Below, in pieces: positions 1 through 13,000 of a stretch of 64,000 nucleotides of DNA (positions are counted from its first letter, which is position 1; each line of letters opens with the position of its first letter). The notes below the pieces were generated by a model, which saw only the letters and a list, made by a program, of their open reading frames with translations, was not told the DNA's origin and searched no databases. Both the position numbers and the translations under genes were made by a program. This DNA is from Musa acuminata AAA Group (Eukaryota; Streptophyta; Magnoliopsida; Zingiberales; Musaceae): the NCBI RefSeq assembly GCF_036884655.1, contig NC_088357.1, positions 43,347,501 to 43,411,500 of the forward strand, in the 5' to 3' direction.

Positions 1-2261
1 CATTCTCTACATTAATTAACTTCATGACACCCTAAAAGATACTAGTTTCCAGTTTTTAACTCTAACATAAAGGTTACACAAGATTATAGTTTCTTATATT
101 CTAGCATTTGACTTAATAACATAGACAATGTCTTGCCTCATTTGATGAGTTTATAATATGTTGATAGAGAAGATAGATTATGTCTTCTTGTTCTTTTACT
201 CCAATCAACTTTTCTTCCTATAGAAAACCACAAAAGAATTCCTTTTTTTTTTCTTTCTGCTACAAAGATCCATGTATGTTGCAAATATCTAATTGGTAGC
301 ACTTGATCTCTACATATACTAAGAGAGTTCTCATCATATATAGAATGATTGGATTGGAGAATCTTCCTTGGATTTAGGCAATAAGTTCTAAAGTACATCA
401 AGTTATTTGAAGTTACCAATATTATCGTTGCTATCAATTGCCCTTTCACAGAACTTTTTGGATAGCATGTAGTGTGTGTAAGGAAGCATAATAATTAATC
501 GAAGCTTTTCCACAACTTAATTTAAGAGCACCAAAGCTGAAACCTTGAGATTGGAAAAGGTCTCAACTCTAAGTTCAAACAATGACTATAACTTCCACCA
601 ACTTGAATTAAGAACGGCTTAATTTCTTCGGTCAATAATCCGAATCAACCTGTTCAAGTCTCTCACGCCACCATAAGATCACGACAGGGATCGTTGACAA
701 CAAAGAACACTTGTTATAACTTTCTTAAAGCTAAAGCTAATCGGCAAATGGTGGAAGTCGTCGTCTAATCTTTTACCGAATCACCAACTTTGGCCACTCG
801 GTACGGCCGTGTCAAGAGAGTTGAATACATCATGGTTTCCATGCTCGATGACTTGATCACCATTGAAGGAGAAAGAAGATAAATAGTGTTGCGACAGCAG
901 TGTCGCTGAACGCATATATGTTAATGTAAAGCCATCGATCGATCAAGAAAGATTAATGTGGGTTCACATGTACAGCTCAATGTAGCAAAGAACCAATCTA
1001 TCATGATGAACGGGTTGATATCTTCTGAACTGATCTGCCGAGCACACCGACTTGGGAGATGTCCAATTGCTCGATCAAGAGGGCAGATGTTATTATGTGT
1101 TGTTGGCATTTTAACCGGCATACAGTATTCTAATGTATCGATATATATATGCTTACTGCTCTTGCGGAGGTTAATTATAGGAGATTGCTATTGACGATCT
1201 CTCAACTTGATGAGGGAATATATTATTGACGTTTTAATCAATCTAATATGGTCTGTATTTGTATATATATGATTGTCCAAGGTACCTCCAAGGTAAAAAT
1301 ATCGAGTTTCCGAAGTATCATCTAATGAAGATCAAAATCGGGAGAGATTTCTCGACCTAATCCCTCCAATACTCAAGTTAGTAACAAGTTTGAGAGTATG
1401 GACGGGAGTAGTCCAAAAAAAGATAAGTTCCCTTCTCATTCTGTTAAGAGTGTGTTTTTGTATTTGATTCAAGGGGGTAAAATATTCTATGAAATATTAT
1501 GGAAAAAATATTCTATGAAATATTCTTTGGACTCTTATCTAAAGATAAAAGGTGACTTGGACTCCATCTGATGGTTACATATCTAGTCGATAGTATATTC
1601 TCTATCATGGTCAATCATCGCTAGGAATGTAAACCCCTTTTGATTATCTCTGATAATTAAGAGGAGGATAAAAAAAATAATAATAATAAACAGATTGCAT
1701 CAAAAGAGTTGGGAAAAAGGTTGAAATTAAGTGATTCAAAGATATTTATGTTCATTTATAAAGAAATATCTTAGAAATAAATTACAAATAATGAGAAATC
1801 TCCTAAGTATATTTGGGGGGACGGCAGTGGGCGTGAATGAGACCGCGGAGGACCAGAACGCGGTGAGGGAGACAACACGTGGGGTTGGTTCTGACGTGGA
1901 AGGAGATGGATGGCGAAGAGGGAGCGGGAAGCGTTGGGGTCGCCGGGCACAATAGCGATAGACGAAGGCGACAAACAAAGTATGCGTCAGTCATTCTGCG
2001 TGCTTTGTTCCTTTTGGCCCCTCTGAAGATTATATTACTGTGTTTCAGTTTGATGCATCGATCCAATATTAATCGACCTTTCTGCTTTTGCGTATATTAT
2101 AAACCATTTGTTATTGAATCCAACTTATGTTTTTTTTATTTTTGAAAATAATAAATGATGAAGACAAGATTTTAGTCTTGTATTTTATTCATTTGTAAAT
2201 AGTATTACGTTGTTGGTTAATGTCACATACGTACTGCCACTAGTGTTATGTTATTGGCTGA
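1..2261. other. Intergenic DNA, no gene recognised
   Basis: AT-rich sequence with only short open frames that lack family resemblance. A G-rich patch at about 1815-1960 breaks the AT background but has no convincing frame on either strand. I see no RNA gene or mobile-element terminus here. Confidence 0.5.
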
Positions 2262-2263
2262 TC

Positions 2264-2308
<45 letters not shown>
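2262..2308. repeat. (CT)n microsatellite
   Basis: Nearly pure CT run of about 47 bp with one interruption (CCC). It is followed at 2359-2640 by GC-rich DNA with a GAG/GAGG purine tract (2445-2490). That combination resembles the 5' side of a plant gene, but no coding frame can be supported. Confidence 0.9.
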
Positions 2309-2309
<1 letters not shown>

Positions 2310-2802
2310 CTAAATGGTGTGTATCAGTCTTTAAAGCTCAATCTTTCTGCTGGTCGCTTCATGGTGCACGTAGCCCGGGATTTGCGGGCGGGGAGGGGCG
2401 CCACTTTGAGTCAAGCAGGACGAGGGAGCCATTCCCGATGAGAGATGAGGAGGCGGAGGAGGAGGAGGAGGAGGAGGAGGAGGTGGAGGGAGCGAAGCAA
2501 TAGGAGGTGGGGGGTGGGGTGGGGTGTCTCCGAGACATGGCCGACATGATTACAGTGGACCTGCCGCTCCCTTGCGGCCTTTAGACTCGGAGACCGCGCG
2601 CACGTGCTCCCTCCTCCCCCACCGCTCCCTCTCTCCGATGTGCATCTCTCGCTCTCTCTCTCTCCATTCGCCTCAACCAATGCCTCGGCTTGAAGCCCTG
2701 CCTTTTCATGGCTTCACTCCTCCCTCGGCAATGGATGGAATTGGAGAGACGTTGCATTATCCTTACATAGCTGCTCTACTCTTTCTTGTGCTCCTTGAGA
2801 TG

Positions 2803-2812
2803 GAGTCCACAG

Positions 2813-2859
<47 letters not shown>

Positions 2860-2923
2860 CAAATGGAGTATCATCTCAACAAGACTAAATTGAAACTAGG
2901 CAATCCATTGGAGGAGTCCACAG

Positions 2924-2962
<39 letters not shown>

Positions 2963-3060
2963 CAAATGGAGTATCATCTCAACAAGACTAAATTGAAACT
3001 AGGCAATCCATTGGAGGAGTCCACTGCCTTCTCTCTCTCTCTCTCTCTCTCTCACCTACA
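2803..3060. repeat. Three tandem ~105-bp units, each with a (CT)n core
   Basis: The phrase gagtccac..gccttct starts at 2803, 2914 and 3017, giving periods of 111 and 103 bp. Each copy continues into a CT run of decreasing length (about 45, 34 and 23 bp). The first two copies then share a stretch beginning ataacaaatggagtatcatc. The array looks like unequal-exchange duplication of a microsatellite with its flank. Confidence 0.85.
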
Positions 3061-3259
3061 ACAAATGGATGATCATTTGATCTAACTTGCTATTTGTGAA
3101 ACAACAGAGAGATGCAAAGGGATCTTAATTGGATTTCATGAATTTATGGTCACTGCTAAGGTTGCAATATTGTTGGGTTCTAACATTGTAGTCAATGATA
3201 ATACAACATATCAATTATGGTTCAAAATCTTTAATTATTTGGTGAAATTTTAATATGGC

Positions 3260-3261
<2 letters not shown>

Positions 3262-3352
<91 letters not shown>
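3262..3352. repeat. (AT)n microsatellite, about 90 bp
   Basis: Pure TA/AT dinucleotide run, the longest simple repeat in the window. It lies in an AT-rich stretch without genes. Confidence 0.95.
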
Positions 3353-3353
<1 letters not shown>

Positions 3354-4844
3354 ATTATTGTTTTGGATTTTCTCAACTCCTTATGTAATTTATGCCTTGA
3401 AATTAATTACATTTAAATAGTTTAATTTGTGTCAATTATATCATACAAGGCATGGATGAATTGCCCCTCAAAATAGCCAAAAGAAATGAATAAGATTAAG
3501 TTTTTTGACCACCAATGCTTTGTTGTCCAATCTACACTTCACTACGCAACTTAAACTAATCCAAATCATATGAAAGCATTGACTTGAGGAAGAAGAAACG
3601 AACCTAATTCGATCAAAACTGAGGTGACAAAACCTACCCTTCACATGCTTTATCAAAGAAGTCTACTAATTGATATAAAAGACATGCTTGGAGGGCTTTT
3701 TGATCAAACAAATATTTAAGCATCTCCCAGCCTAATCCCATGCTATGTAGTTCTTTAATCTCTATTAGCATTTGAGCACACAAGTAGGAATGTTCTTTTG
3801 TCTAACACAAATATTACCATTCTTTTGTCTTGCTATCATTGACCCAATCAACATTCTTTCTTGACAATGGTTTCATTTTTTTGGTTGGGCATAAAACATG
3901 AACCATGTTTTTTTTTCATAGATATCTTTATTCTCATGATCATTCAAGTATGCCGACATTTTTTTCCATGTGTTTGTAGATATAATGAAGTAGTACTACA
4001 CATGGATTGCTTAAATATTAAGTTGGTGACCAAGTTACATCATAACAAGGTTCTATGCCATGTGTTTAAGTGCTTGTTTTAAATCGTATAAACTTTTTTA
4101 TTTTCAAAATATCTTATCATAAATTTAAATGGTCGTTCAACGTAAATTTCTTTTTTAATTCATCATGTACAATTACGGATATAATATCTAATCGATAGGT
4201 TAATAAGTTATATTGAATTGCACGAGAAAGTACTAATCTTATTATTTCTTGCTTAATCATTTATGCAAATATGCCGACGAAGTGAGGGATTATAGCAGTT
4301 TAGTCCACGCTTAGCTGCATTAACAAATCTTTGATTTTGACAGATAAAAAACCTTAAAGTAATGAGTTGATGGAGAAGCTCAAGTGTGAAGAATGTTACT
4401 GTCCACTCAATCTATTTACCACCTCAAGCATGCAAAATAGAGCTAAACCAAATGGTCAGTTCACCACATCCAATCCCATCATCATCACAGAGAAACCCTA
4501 GGAAAGTTCTCTTGGGTGCAAGCCAAGCCATGCTTCATGCCAAGCTAATCACCACAAGTCACCCTTGCACAAATGGGGTGAGAAAGAATGAGGCCCCCAT
4601 TCACTCTTCCTTCTATCAACCCTAACCTTAACCCCTCACCAAAGGCTTCCTCTCTCAAAAGCCTACAAACCCTTACCCTTCTTAATATAATAGTCAGCAC
4701 CCTTTAAATAATTCCACCCCCACAGGCAAAGCCATCCATCATCTCCATCACATTATGTCACACATCTGTTCATAGCCCACCACCTTCCTTTCTCCCTCCC
4801 AATACTTTATTCACCCTCATCAAAATCTAGGCATTCTCCTCTCC

Positions 4845-4880
<36 letters not shown>

Positions 4881-5124
4881 GAGTTGGAGAAGCTCCAAGG
4901 TCTTCCTGTTCTCTCTGCACTCATCCATTCTATATTTCCTCTCCCCCTCTCATAGGCTTCCATGATCTCTCCTCCTCACCTACTTGTCATCCTTATTCAC
5001 ATAAAAATTTGTATTCCACTCACAAAAATATTTTTTTAAAGGCCTTTTGATTTAATTTTCTATTTTATTTCCTTTTTTTATTTGTAGAAAACTAAGCCAA
5101 TACAATTTTTCTTCTCAACCCCGC
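3353..5124. other. Intergenic / upstream region of the AHL gene
   Basis: No supported gene. The last 700 bp are C/CT-rich with a (CT)n run at 4848-4877, about 250 bp before the AHL start codon, probably in its promoter or leader. A possible TATA-like tttaaata lies near 4704. Transcription start is not determinable from sequence alone. Confidence 0.5.
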
Positions 5125-5997
5125 ATGGCGGGGCTCGATCTCGGCACTGCCTCCCGCTTCCTCCACCCTCTCCACCTCCACCTTCCCCACACCAGGCCCG
5201 ACTCGGAGGAATCCCCCGCGGCCGGGGGCGACGGGGCCTCCGGTGAGGTGCAGGCCAGCCATGGCTTGGAGCTGTCCGCCCCCGCTGGCCCCGGCGACGT
5301 CGTCGGCCGCCGGCCCCGCGGGCGCCCCCCGGGGTCCAAGAACAAGCCGAAGCCACCGGTGATCATCACCCGGGAGAGCGCCAACGCGCTGCGCGCGCAC
5401 ATGCTGGAGGTCGCCGGCGGCTGCGACGTGTTCGAGTGCCTGTCGACGTACGCCCGCCGCCGGCAGCGCGGGGTGTGCGTGCTCAGCGGCAGCGGGACCG
5501 TCGCCAACGTCAGCCTCCGCCAGCCTGCCGGCGCCCCCGTCGCGACCCTGCAGGGCCGCTTCGAGATCCTGTCCCTCTCGGGCTCCTTCCTCCCGCCGCC
5601 CGCCCCGCCGGGGGCGACCAGCCTCGCGGTCTTCCTGGCCGGCGGGCCTGGGCAGGTGGTCGGGGGGAGCGTCGTCGGCGCGCTGATCGCTGCCGGGCCC
5701 GTGATAGTGATCGCGGCGTCGTTTACCAACGTCGCCTACGAGCGACTGCCGTTGGACGAGGAGGAGGAGGAGGCAACGGCCGCGGCCGCAGCACATCAGC
5801 AGCTCCAGATGCACCCGCCGGTGTCACAGAGCCCCAACGCCGACGGAGGTGGAACAAGCGGCGGCGTCGGGACTTCCTTTACGGACCCGTCGTCCGGGTT
5901 GCCGTTCTTCAGCTTGCCGCTCAACATGCCGCAGCTGCCGATGGACGGGCACAGCGGGTGGGCCGGCGGTGCTTCTGCTGCCCGGCCGCCGTACTGA
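5125..5997 (+). CDS. AT-hook motif nuclear-localized (AHL) protein, PPC/DUF296 domain, intronless
   Basis: Predicted nuclear DNA-binding protein of 290 aa in one exon. The AT-hook core [10 protein letters not shown] is at residues 65-74; this is the type I hook that inserts in the minor groove of AT-rich DNA. The PPC domain follows directly (about 78-209). It carries the conserved GRFEIL core (144-149), used by AHLs for partner contact, and a hydrophobic end around [20 protein letters not shown]. An acidic/alanine stretch ([13 protein letters not shown], 211-223) and a low-complexity tail end the protein. One type I hook, a short N-terminus and no intron fit clade A AHLs, known from Arabidopsis to regulate growth, flowering and gibberellin genes. 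GC content is far above the flanks, as is usual for intronless monocot genes. The first ATG after a stop-rich upstream was chosen. The minus-strand open frames over it are shadows. Confidence 0.95.
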   Translation: MAGLDLGTASRFLHPLHLHLPHTRPDSEESPAAGGDGASGEVQASHGLELSAPAGPGDVVGRRPRGRPPGSKNKPKPPVIITRESANALRAHMLEVAGGCDVFECLSTYARRRQRGVCVLSGSGTVANVSLRQPAGAPVATLQGRFEILSLSGSFLPPPAPPGATSLAVFLAGGPGQVVGGSVVGALIAAGPVIVIAASFTNVAYERLPLDEEEEEATAAAAAHQQLQMHPPVSQSPNADGGGTSGGVGTSFTDPSSGLPFFSLPLNMPQLPMDGHSGWAGGASAARPPY

Positions 5998-6563
5998 TCA
6001 CGGATCCAAAACGCGGTAGCAGCAAGCAAAGGTTAGACACGGATCTATGAGGACGATCTCCATGTAAACTTAATTTGTCTCTGAAAACTCTCTCATCTCA
6101 TCTTCTTCTTTGTCCTCCTCCTATGCTGTGATATTATGGTCTTCTCTCATGTGATCATCTTCCTCGAACCATGTCGTTTGTTGTTCTATCATGAAAATTC
6201 TGATCTTTTCGCTAAAGTGATGGGTTTAAGACATGCATTTTTACTTCTTTTTCTTTCACTGATCTGCTTCTTCTTTCTTCTACACACCTGTTTGTTGAAA
6301 GTTCTTGATCTTGATGGCAGCCTTGTTAGAAATTTCCAGGTTAAGTAAAAGACACAAGAAGGCATGGGGATAACAAAGAAAAATAAGCTTCCAATCATGA
6401 TTATGATCTTGTTTTTCCTTTCTTTTCTGAGAAAATATTATTCTCTGGCATGTACTCCACACAGTATGGATCTGATCATCTTCTTGAAGTTAGATGATGG
6501 TCACTTTTTTTGTATTTAGGGTTCCAAGTGATGAACAGGGGTGCATAGGAACAACAAGGCACG

Positions 6564-6601
<38 letters not shown>

Positions 6602-8594
6602 ACATGGATTTTGGAAGTGATATCACTTGAACTCCATTTATATCTTTGTTTAAGGGTTTATATAGCTTTTATCTCAAGGTAACCTGTGTTCTCTTATCCC
6701 TCGTTGCTCTCTATTCTTGCATCTGAAATCTAAACCTATTGATGCATGAGAAACATAGGCTCCTTTTTTGTTACTTTGATGATACCAAGAAAAGCTTATG
6801 GTGGCTCCTAAATCCATGACACTGTCCTGTTGTTGTAGCTCTTGTTGGCCTGTTTGAAGTTTCATGATCTCCATTTTGGAGATCAAACAATCATGTACTC
6901 TGGAAACTCTTCTTGTCTATAGCAGGTAGTGTCTCTACTTCTCTCTTTTATATGAGTAGTTAACACTAATTAAGAAATATAAGCATAATCTTACTCCCAA
7001 ACAAGCTTGTTCTTTCCACCAAGATTTGGTTATCAAGTGGTGGCAACCTTAACATCAGTTGTCTTTATGATCTTATCAAGGAAGTTGACCTTCCAACTTA
7101 ATAATGGACTATGTTGATGGATCTAATATATAATATGAAGGATGAAGTATAGAGGAAACTAAAAAAAATGATGAGTCCCTAATACATATATGACTTCAGC
7201 AAGCATTGAAGGTTTAAGCTTAGATTCCTCTTCAATCAACATGTTGCAAAGAAAAGGTTTATCTATTTGGCTCATGCATCAGTGTTTTAAGGGTAGCCAC
7301 TAAGTCTTTCTTATTGATTATAAATGCAGCAATAGAACATAACTTAGTTGGATCAGCAGACTTGGCTACAAGTGCAGCAAACTGGACTCTCATCCTTTTG
7401 TAGTTGTTTTCTCCTTTGGTTTTCTTCTTCTCTCCATCTCAGTGGGGTTTTCTCATCCATCAGAATTAGAAAGAATTGTGCCTCCTGGATTTGCATCACC
7501 CTAACTAAGAAGACAAAGAAAAGCATGTCATCTATTCTTTGATAACATTTAATCTTCAATATGATTTGATCTTTGACACCCTTTTATAATTTATTTAGAT
7601 GAAAAGGAATGGTTGCATACTCTGATGCATATTCTTATTTAGATGAAAAGAAGTGTTCATTCATCTATCTCTTGCCAATAAGTTCAATTTTTTTTGCATC
7701 AGTGTGCAAGTCCAATATATGATTTAATATTACAACTTTTGTGCATATTTCTTTATATATATACATACATACTGAAGTAAGAATCTTAGACAAATATTGC
7801 AAAACTTAATTAGAATGTCATTATTGTAAAGTTATCATTCATGTAGCTTTGATGGATCTCAATCTGGACACTGGTGAATGTTAGTCATGATGCCGTCAAG
7901 TTGCTACATGATCTACCTATTTCAACAGAGTTAAATCATATGCATTGGCATCAATTTAGTTTCTAAGTTTGACATATATATTTGATCTTATAAATCCTGA
8001 TTGGTTTAGTAGATTCTTTCTTATGCAAAATTCAAACAAACTTTGAACTTTAAAGTCAATCACATGAACATGAGATATACACAACTGCTCCATTTGATGG
8101 CTTATAACTCAACAATTTACATTCATTCTCATTCTCAAAATTTCTTTGTTCTTGGTGCATCTAGAGGTTTTGGTTGAAGTCAGATGTGATCACCTAACAT
8201 TGATCTCAGCGACGACGAAAAATATATGAATGTACATACTAACTTGTTTCAGCTAAAGTTCTGATCCACAATTTCAGGGAATTCCAGGAAAAAGTGAAGC
8301 ATGCTTCAGGTTTTCTTTAGTTCTTGAATTGTGTTTGTCATAAAAACCCAAGATGTGTGATTGCAGAGCAAATTATGAACTTAAACATAACTACTGTGTT
8401 CATAGTGGAAATTAATGAACATACAGAAATGAACAAGAATTCATGTTTTGCACATCATGTGTGCTTGTCATTTTCGTTTCTTTGCTTGTTAATTAACCAT
8501 TGTGGCAAAGAAATTATTACTATCCTTGCCAACCATTAGGTTATTGATAAGCTCATTATTTTCATGTTTTACATGAATGTCAGTATTATCTCTC
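5998..8594. other. Intergenic DNA downstream of AHL
   Basis: AT-rich, with short open frames only. A (GA)n run lies at 6566-6600. No protein family, tRNA or microRNA precursor was recognised. Confidence 0.5.
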
Positions 8595-9071
8595 GGGCTA
8601 ATTACATATTATTTCTTATACTTATATCCTATTAGTATCGTGTTTTATATTTAAAAAATTTATATTAAAATATTTATAGTTTTGAAAATAAAATAAATAA
8701 TCTCATTTATTCTAATATCATCAGCTGTATTGACAAAAAATATAATATGTGATATCACGTGTTGGATCGATATAAAAGTGAGGAGCAAAAAAGTAATTTT
8801 AATATTCTTTTTGTTTCACTTATCGATAAAAAGATAATTTCAATATGATAACAGAAGGGATATTGAAATTATCTTTTTGCTTGTCATTTTGTATCAATCT
8901 AATACGTGATATCACATGTTGTGTTTTCTGTTAATACATGTAATAAGGTTAGAATAAATGAGGTTATATGCTTTATTTTTAAAACTATAGGAATCTTAAT
9001 ATAAATTTTTTAAGTACAAAAATCATGATGCTAATAAAATATAAATACAAATGATAATCTATAATTAGCCC
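8595..9071. mobile_element. Foldback/MITE-like element with ~200-bp terminal inverted repeats
   Basis: The left end GGGCTAATTA (8595-8604) is mirrored by TAATTAGCCC (9062-9071). The complementarity continues inward with few mismatches for roughly 200 bp per arm. For example, gtgatatcacgtgttggat on the left pairs with its counterpart near 8905-8925. The centre (about 8785-8880) also carries the complementary pair aagataatttcaatat / atattgaaattatctt. There is no coding capacity. I could not see a clear target-site duplication, so the superfamily is unassigned. Confidence 0.8.
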
Positions 9072-10042
9072 ACTATTTATCTATCATGTGAAGACTTGTA
9101 TTAATTCATTAGTAGCTGCCACATTAAAATGGTTCATTTATGCTATGATTGGTAATGATGAGTTCATGAAAACCCAAGCAAAATACTATCAATCTCCAAA
9201 GATAGAATACAAATTCTTATTTGCCATCATTACAACATGTAGCTAAAAATATTAGCCCCTCATATTAGTTAAACTGTTGCCACTAAATGCATATAGAAAA
9301 ACCACACCTCATTGGTGTTCACCTCCAATTATTTTTGAAAAATAAAAAAAAATCTTCAAAAAATTTTCAGTTTGTCCACATAAAATACCATCATATTTTG
9401 TATATCCCTCTAAAAGACTCAAGTTTATTATGCATCTATAAATCTTTAAACCCCTTTCTTCATTAGTTGTTTAATGAGAATTAAGAATGTGTGAGCTTAA
9501 AATTAAGCATATGCAAACAGGATTTTTGCATTTTGTAGAGGAACATGTAAGATATAAGATATTTCACAAGGTTCATATCTTCATCTAGGATTTTAAATAT
9601 CCATATCATAATGATTTTGACAACATATATTGGATGATACATTGATCAATATCATTGGATACCATTGAATAAAATAATTGAATAATTAAAAAAATTACTA
9701 GTATTGATTTATATATCTCAATGTTGGTAAAGATTCAATCAAATTTCATGAGCTACTGTTATGCTTGTTTCGGATCGGATCCTTGTGAACAGAGCCTATC
9801 AAGGACGGATGCGGATGGACACACGTAAATTTGGGTGTTGAATCCGATTCGGTTCTTCGGGTTCGGATCTTGACTCAAAAAGGTCCATTAAACGACCGAG
9901 GGACACAGCTGCTGAGGACCCAACTTGAATCGGATCCGGGTGTTCGGGTTTGGATCCGATACAGTTCATTAAACCATATAGAATGGTAGCTTCGATCTCG
10001 ATCTCCCTCTCGTCGAGCCGGGTGAACTATTGGGTGGATCCG
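9072..10042. other. Intergenic and presumed promoter/leader of the next gene
   Basis: AT-rich to about 9760, then more GC-rich with repeated GGATCCG/cggatcggatc-like words to the start codon at 10043. It probably contains the promoter and 5' leader of the two-exon gene; no TATA box is obvious. Confidence 0.4.
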
Positions 10043-13000
10043 ATGAGGCTCCTTCGACGGATCGCCGGCTTGCTGGGCCTCGCGAGGGAGGAGGACGACG
10101 CCCGCAGAGGAAAGGAAGGCAGTGGCGGAGGAGGAGGAGGAGGAGGCGATGGAGGGGGCGGCGAGGAGCGGACAAGAACGAGCGGAGCGGCGGGCTGTAG
10201 CGCCGCAGCCGCTGCAAGAGGAGGGTTCGGCGTCCAGGTTCCCGTCGCCGTCGAGAAGCCTGCTCTCAGCCCGGTCCTCGTCCCCTGCGAGCCCGGCGAA
10301 GGCGGCGTCCAGGTACTGGATTAGCCTCATTTCCCCCTCTTCCTTCTCCTGGATTGCCTTCTTGAACGGATTGAATTGTGGTTGCGTGATGCTTTGGGTT
10401 TGATTTGGTCTTCGAACACAGATTAAGTGCCTTAGCACTTTGGGTTGTCTAACATTACAAATCAAAGGAGATTTAGTCATCCCATTACAAGAACCCTAGA
10501 GCTTCTAATTGATGCTTGATTGCTTGGTTGCCAATCTCACCTATGTTACCATCACAAAATTGAGCTTGTAGGATAAAGCTGATTCTATTATATGCGGGTT
10601 AAAAAGAATTATATGGAACAGTTATGGATTAGGAAAGCATGATAACATCTATATTATGCTACATGTTCTTTAGACACTAGTGAATTATTGTCAAACAAGT
10701 GAGTTGCATCTGATTAAATTAGTGATGAAAAATGAAATGACACCCTTGTCATAGAAGGAAAATATAATAACAATAGAACATTTTTATAAGAAACGAATGA
10801 CACCCTTATAAGAAATTATTAGTTTTTGAAGCCCAAGGTTAAGAAATGTTACAAAAAGCGAGTCATCTAAACTCAAAACTCAAACTTTTATTGGCCAAAC
10901 TCATTAGCTTATCATAATTCATGGTTTCCAACAGATTCACATTGTATCATTAATATATGATCGTTCAATCTTTCAACTTCTATCTTTATGCTTTTAGGAA
11001 AATATTGTAGGCACTTGTGTATGCTGTTCATTTTATAAGAAATTATTAGTTTTTGAAGCCCAAGGTTAAGATGTGTTACAAAAAGCGAGTCATCTCGACT
11101 CAAAACTCAAACTTTTATTGGCCAAACTCATTAGCTTATCATAATTCACGGTTTCCAACAGATTCACATTGTATCATGAATATATGATCATTCAATCTTT
11201 CAACATCTATCTTTATGCTTTTAGAAAATTATTGTAGGCACTTGTGTATGCTATTCATTTTATAAGAAATTATTAGTTTTTGAAGCCCAAGGTTAAGAAA
11301 TGTTCCAAAAAGCGACTCATCTAGACTCAAAACTCAAACTTTTATTGGCCAAACTCATTAGCTTATCAGAATTCATGGTTTCCAACAGATTCACATTGTA
11401 TCATTAATATTTGATCATTCAATCTTTCAACATCTATCTTTATGCTTTTAGAAAATTATTGTAGGCACTTGTGTATGATGTTCATTTTATAAGAAATTAT
11501 TAGTTTTTGAAGCCCAAGGTTAAGAAATGTTACAAAAAGCGAGTCATCTAGACTCAAAACTCAAACTTTTATCGGCCAAACTCATTAGCTTGTCATAATT
11601 CATTGTTTCCAACAGATTCACATTGTATCATTAATATATGATCATTTAATCTTTCAACATCTATCTTTATGCTTTTAGAAAATTATTGTAGGTAACCAGA
11701 TAATATATATCTTGGACATGACACTTGCAACCACACAGAAGATTGTAGGCTTCCATGGTTATCAAAGTTTAAGGATATTTTGTGGTGCTTATATCTGTCA
11801 AGAAATTTATTTGGTGAATCGAACAACTTGACCCCTTTAGCTGCCAAAGAATGCATAAATTAAATTAATCATTTTAAGGCACTTGTGTATGCTATTCATT
11901 TTATTAAAGACTTTAATATCGTATGATGCTTATGTCCCCAAAGCAAGAAACAGTAAATGTTTTTAACATACTCGATATTTAGAGCTTGCCTATGACTCAA
12001 GTCGATCTTAGATTTTCGAAGCAGAACAACAGAAAAGAAGTGAAACAATAGGATATGGAGAAAATATAAACTTTTATGACAATGCACTGATGAACTTTGT
12101 CATCTTAGAGTATGATTATTATGTAATTATGGAACTAAATAGAAAAACTCAGAAATTTAAAGTCAACCACATTCTGCTATCATGATGAGTTCAAAGACTT
12201 GAAAATAAATTGCCCTCCATGACATAATTGTTCTGTCTTTCTTCGAAGTAATAAAATATTTTGTTTAAACTTCCTAATGTATAATTCTGTACTAATATGT
12301 CATAACCATTACTTTTTCCTCAAGCCTAACAATGATTTCTCAAAAAATTGAAAGATTAACCTTTTAGGTATTTAACCTATTGTTTGATATCGCAATCTAT
12401 GACCTATAGTATGATATATACAAACCCTAAACAGTTTGATATTTGCTAGAAACAAACAGTGAAAGAGAGGACATAATACGCCATTTCTTAAAATAATTTA
12501 TTAGATCTATAACCTGTTACATATGAAATCCTGTTTTTGTTGCTTATACGGGAGTTCTTATGAGGACTACTCAGTCAAAAAGTATTCTTTCAGAATTATT
12601 AGCAAGAACCTCGACTCTACATCTCCAAGAAAGTACTTCATAGGTAACTTCGATATTGTTGCTTTCATAGGTAACTTGGATATTATTGCTTTCTACGTGA
12701 ATAGACATGCCATTCTTACAGAATTTTTATCTTGCTGACTGTATTACTTGTTACCTATCATGGAAACCATATATGGTGAAGCTTAGTTTTCATCTTATAC
12801 ATCTCTTGTCATCCAAATGTCAAGTGTCAGTCCAATTTCATTCCCCTGTCACTTGTGGCTAACTGTAGATCACACAAAGAAGCAGCTTCTGTCGGTAAAG
12901 TTTTCTCCCAAATTTGGATGGCAAATCTCTAATGGCAAGGTCTACCATTTTAGATGTATATTCCATGGCAAGGTATTTGGATGGCAAATACCTTGTTCGA

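Noticed and set aside
2210..2503. 97-aa frame starting with (SLSL)n and ending (EEE)n
   Set aside because: Made almost entirely of CT and GAG microsatellites; no conserved segment.
2524..2860. Possible small gene or microRNA locus in the GC-rich patch before the CT arrays
   Set aside because: No known mature microRNA sequence and no stable unique hairpin seen; the frame runs into the CT repeat.
5092..5814. 240-aa minus-strand open frame over the AHL gene
   Set aside because: Composition is that of an antisense shadow of a GC-rich gene; the plus strand has AT-hook and PPC domains in order.
9875..10480. 201-aa minus-strand open frame over exon 1 of the unknown two-exon gene
   Set aside because: Low-complexity Ser/Arg/Pro translation and no recognisable domain; the plus strand splices in phase to a conserved-looking exon 2.
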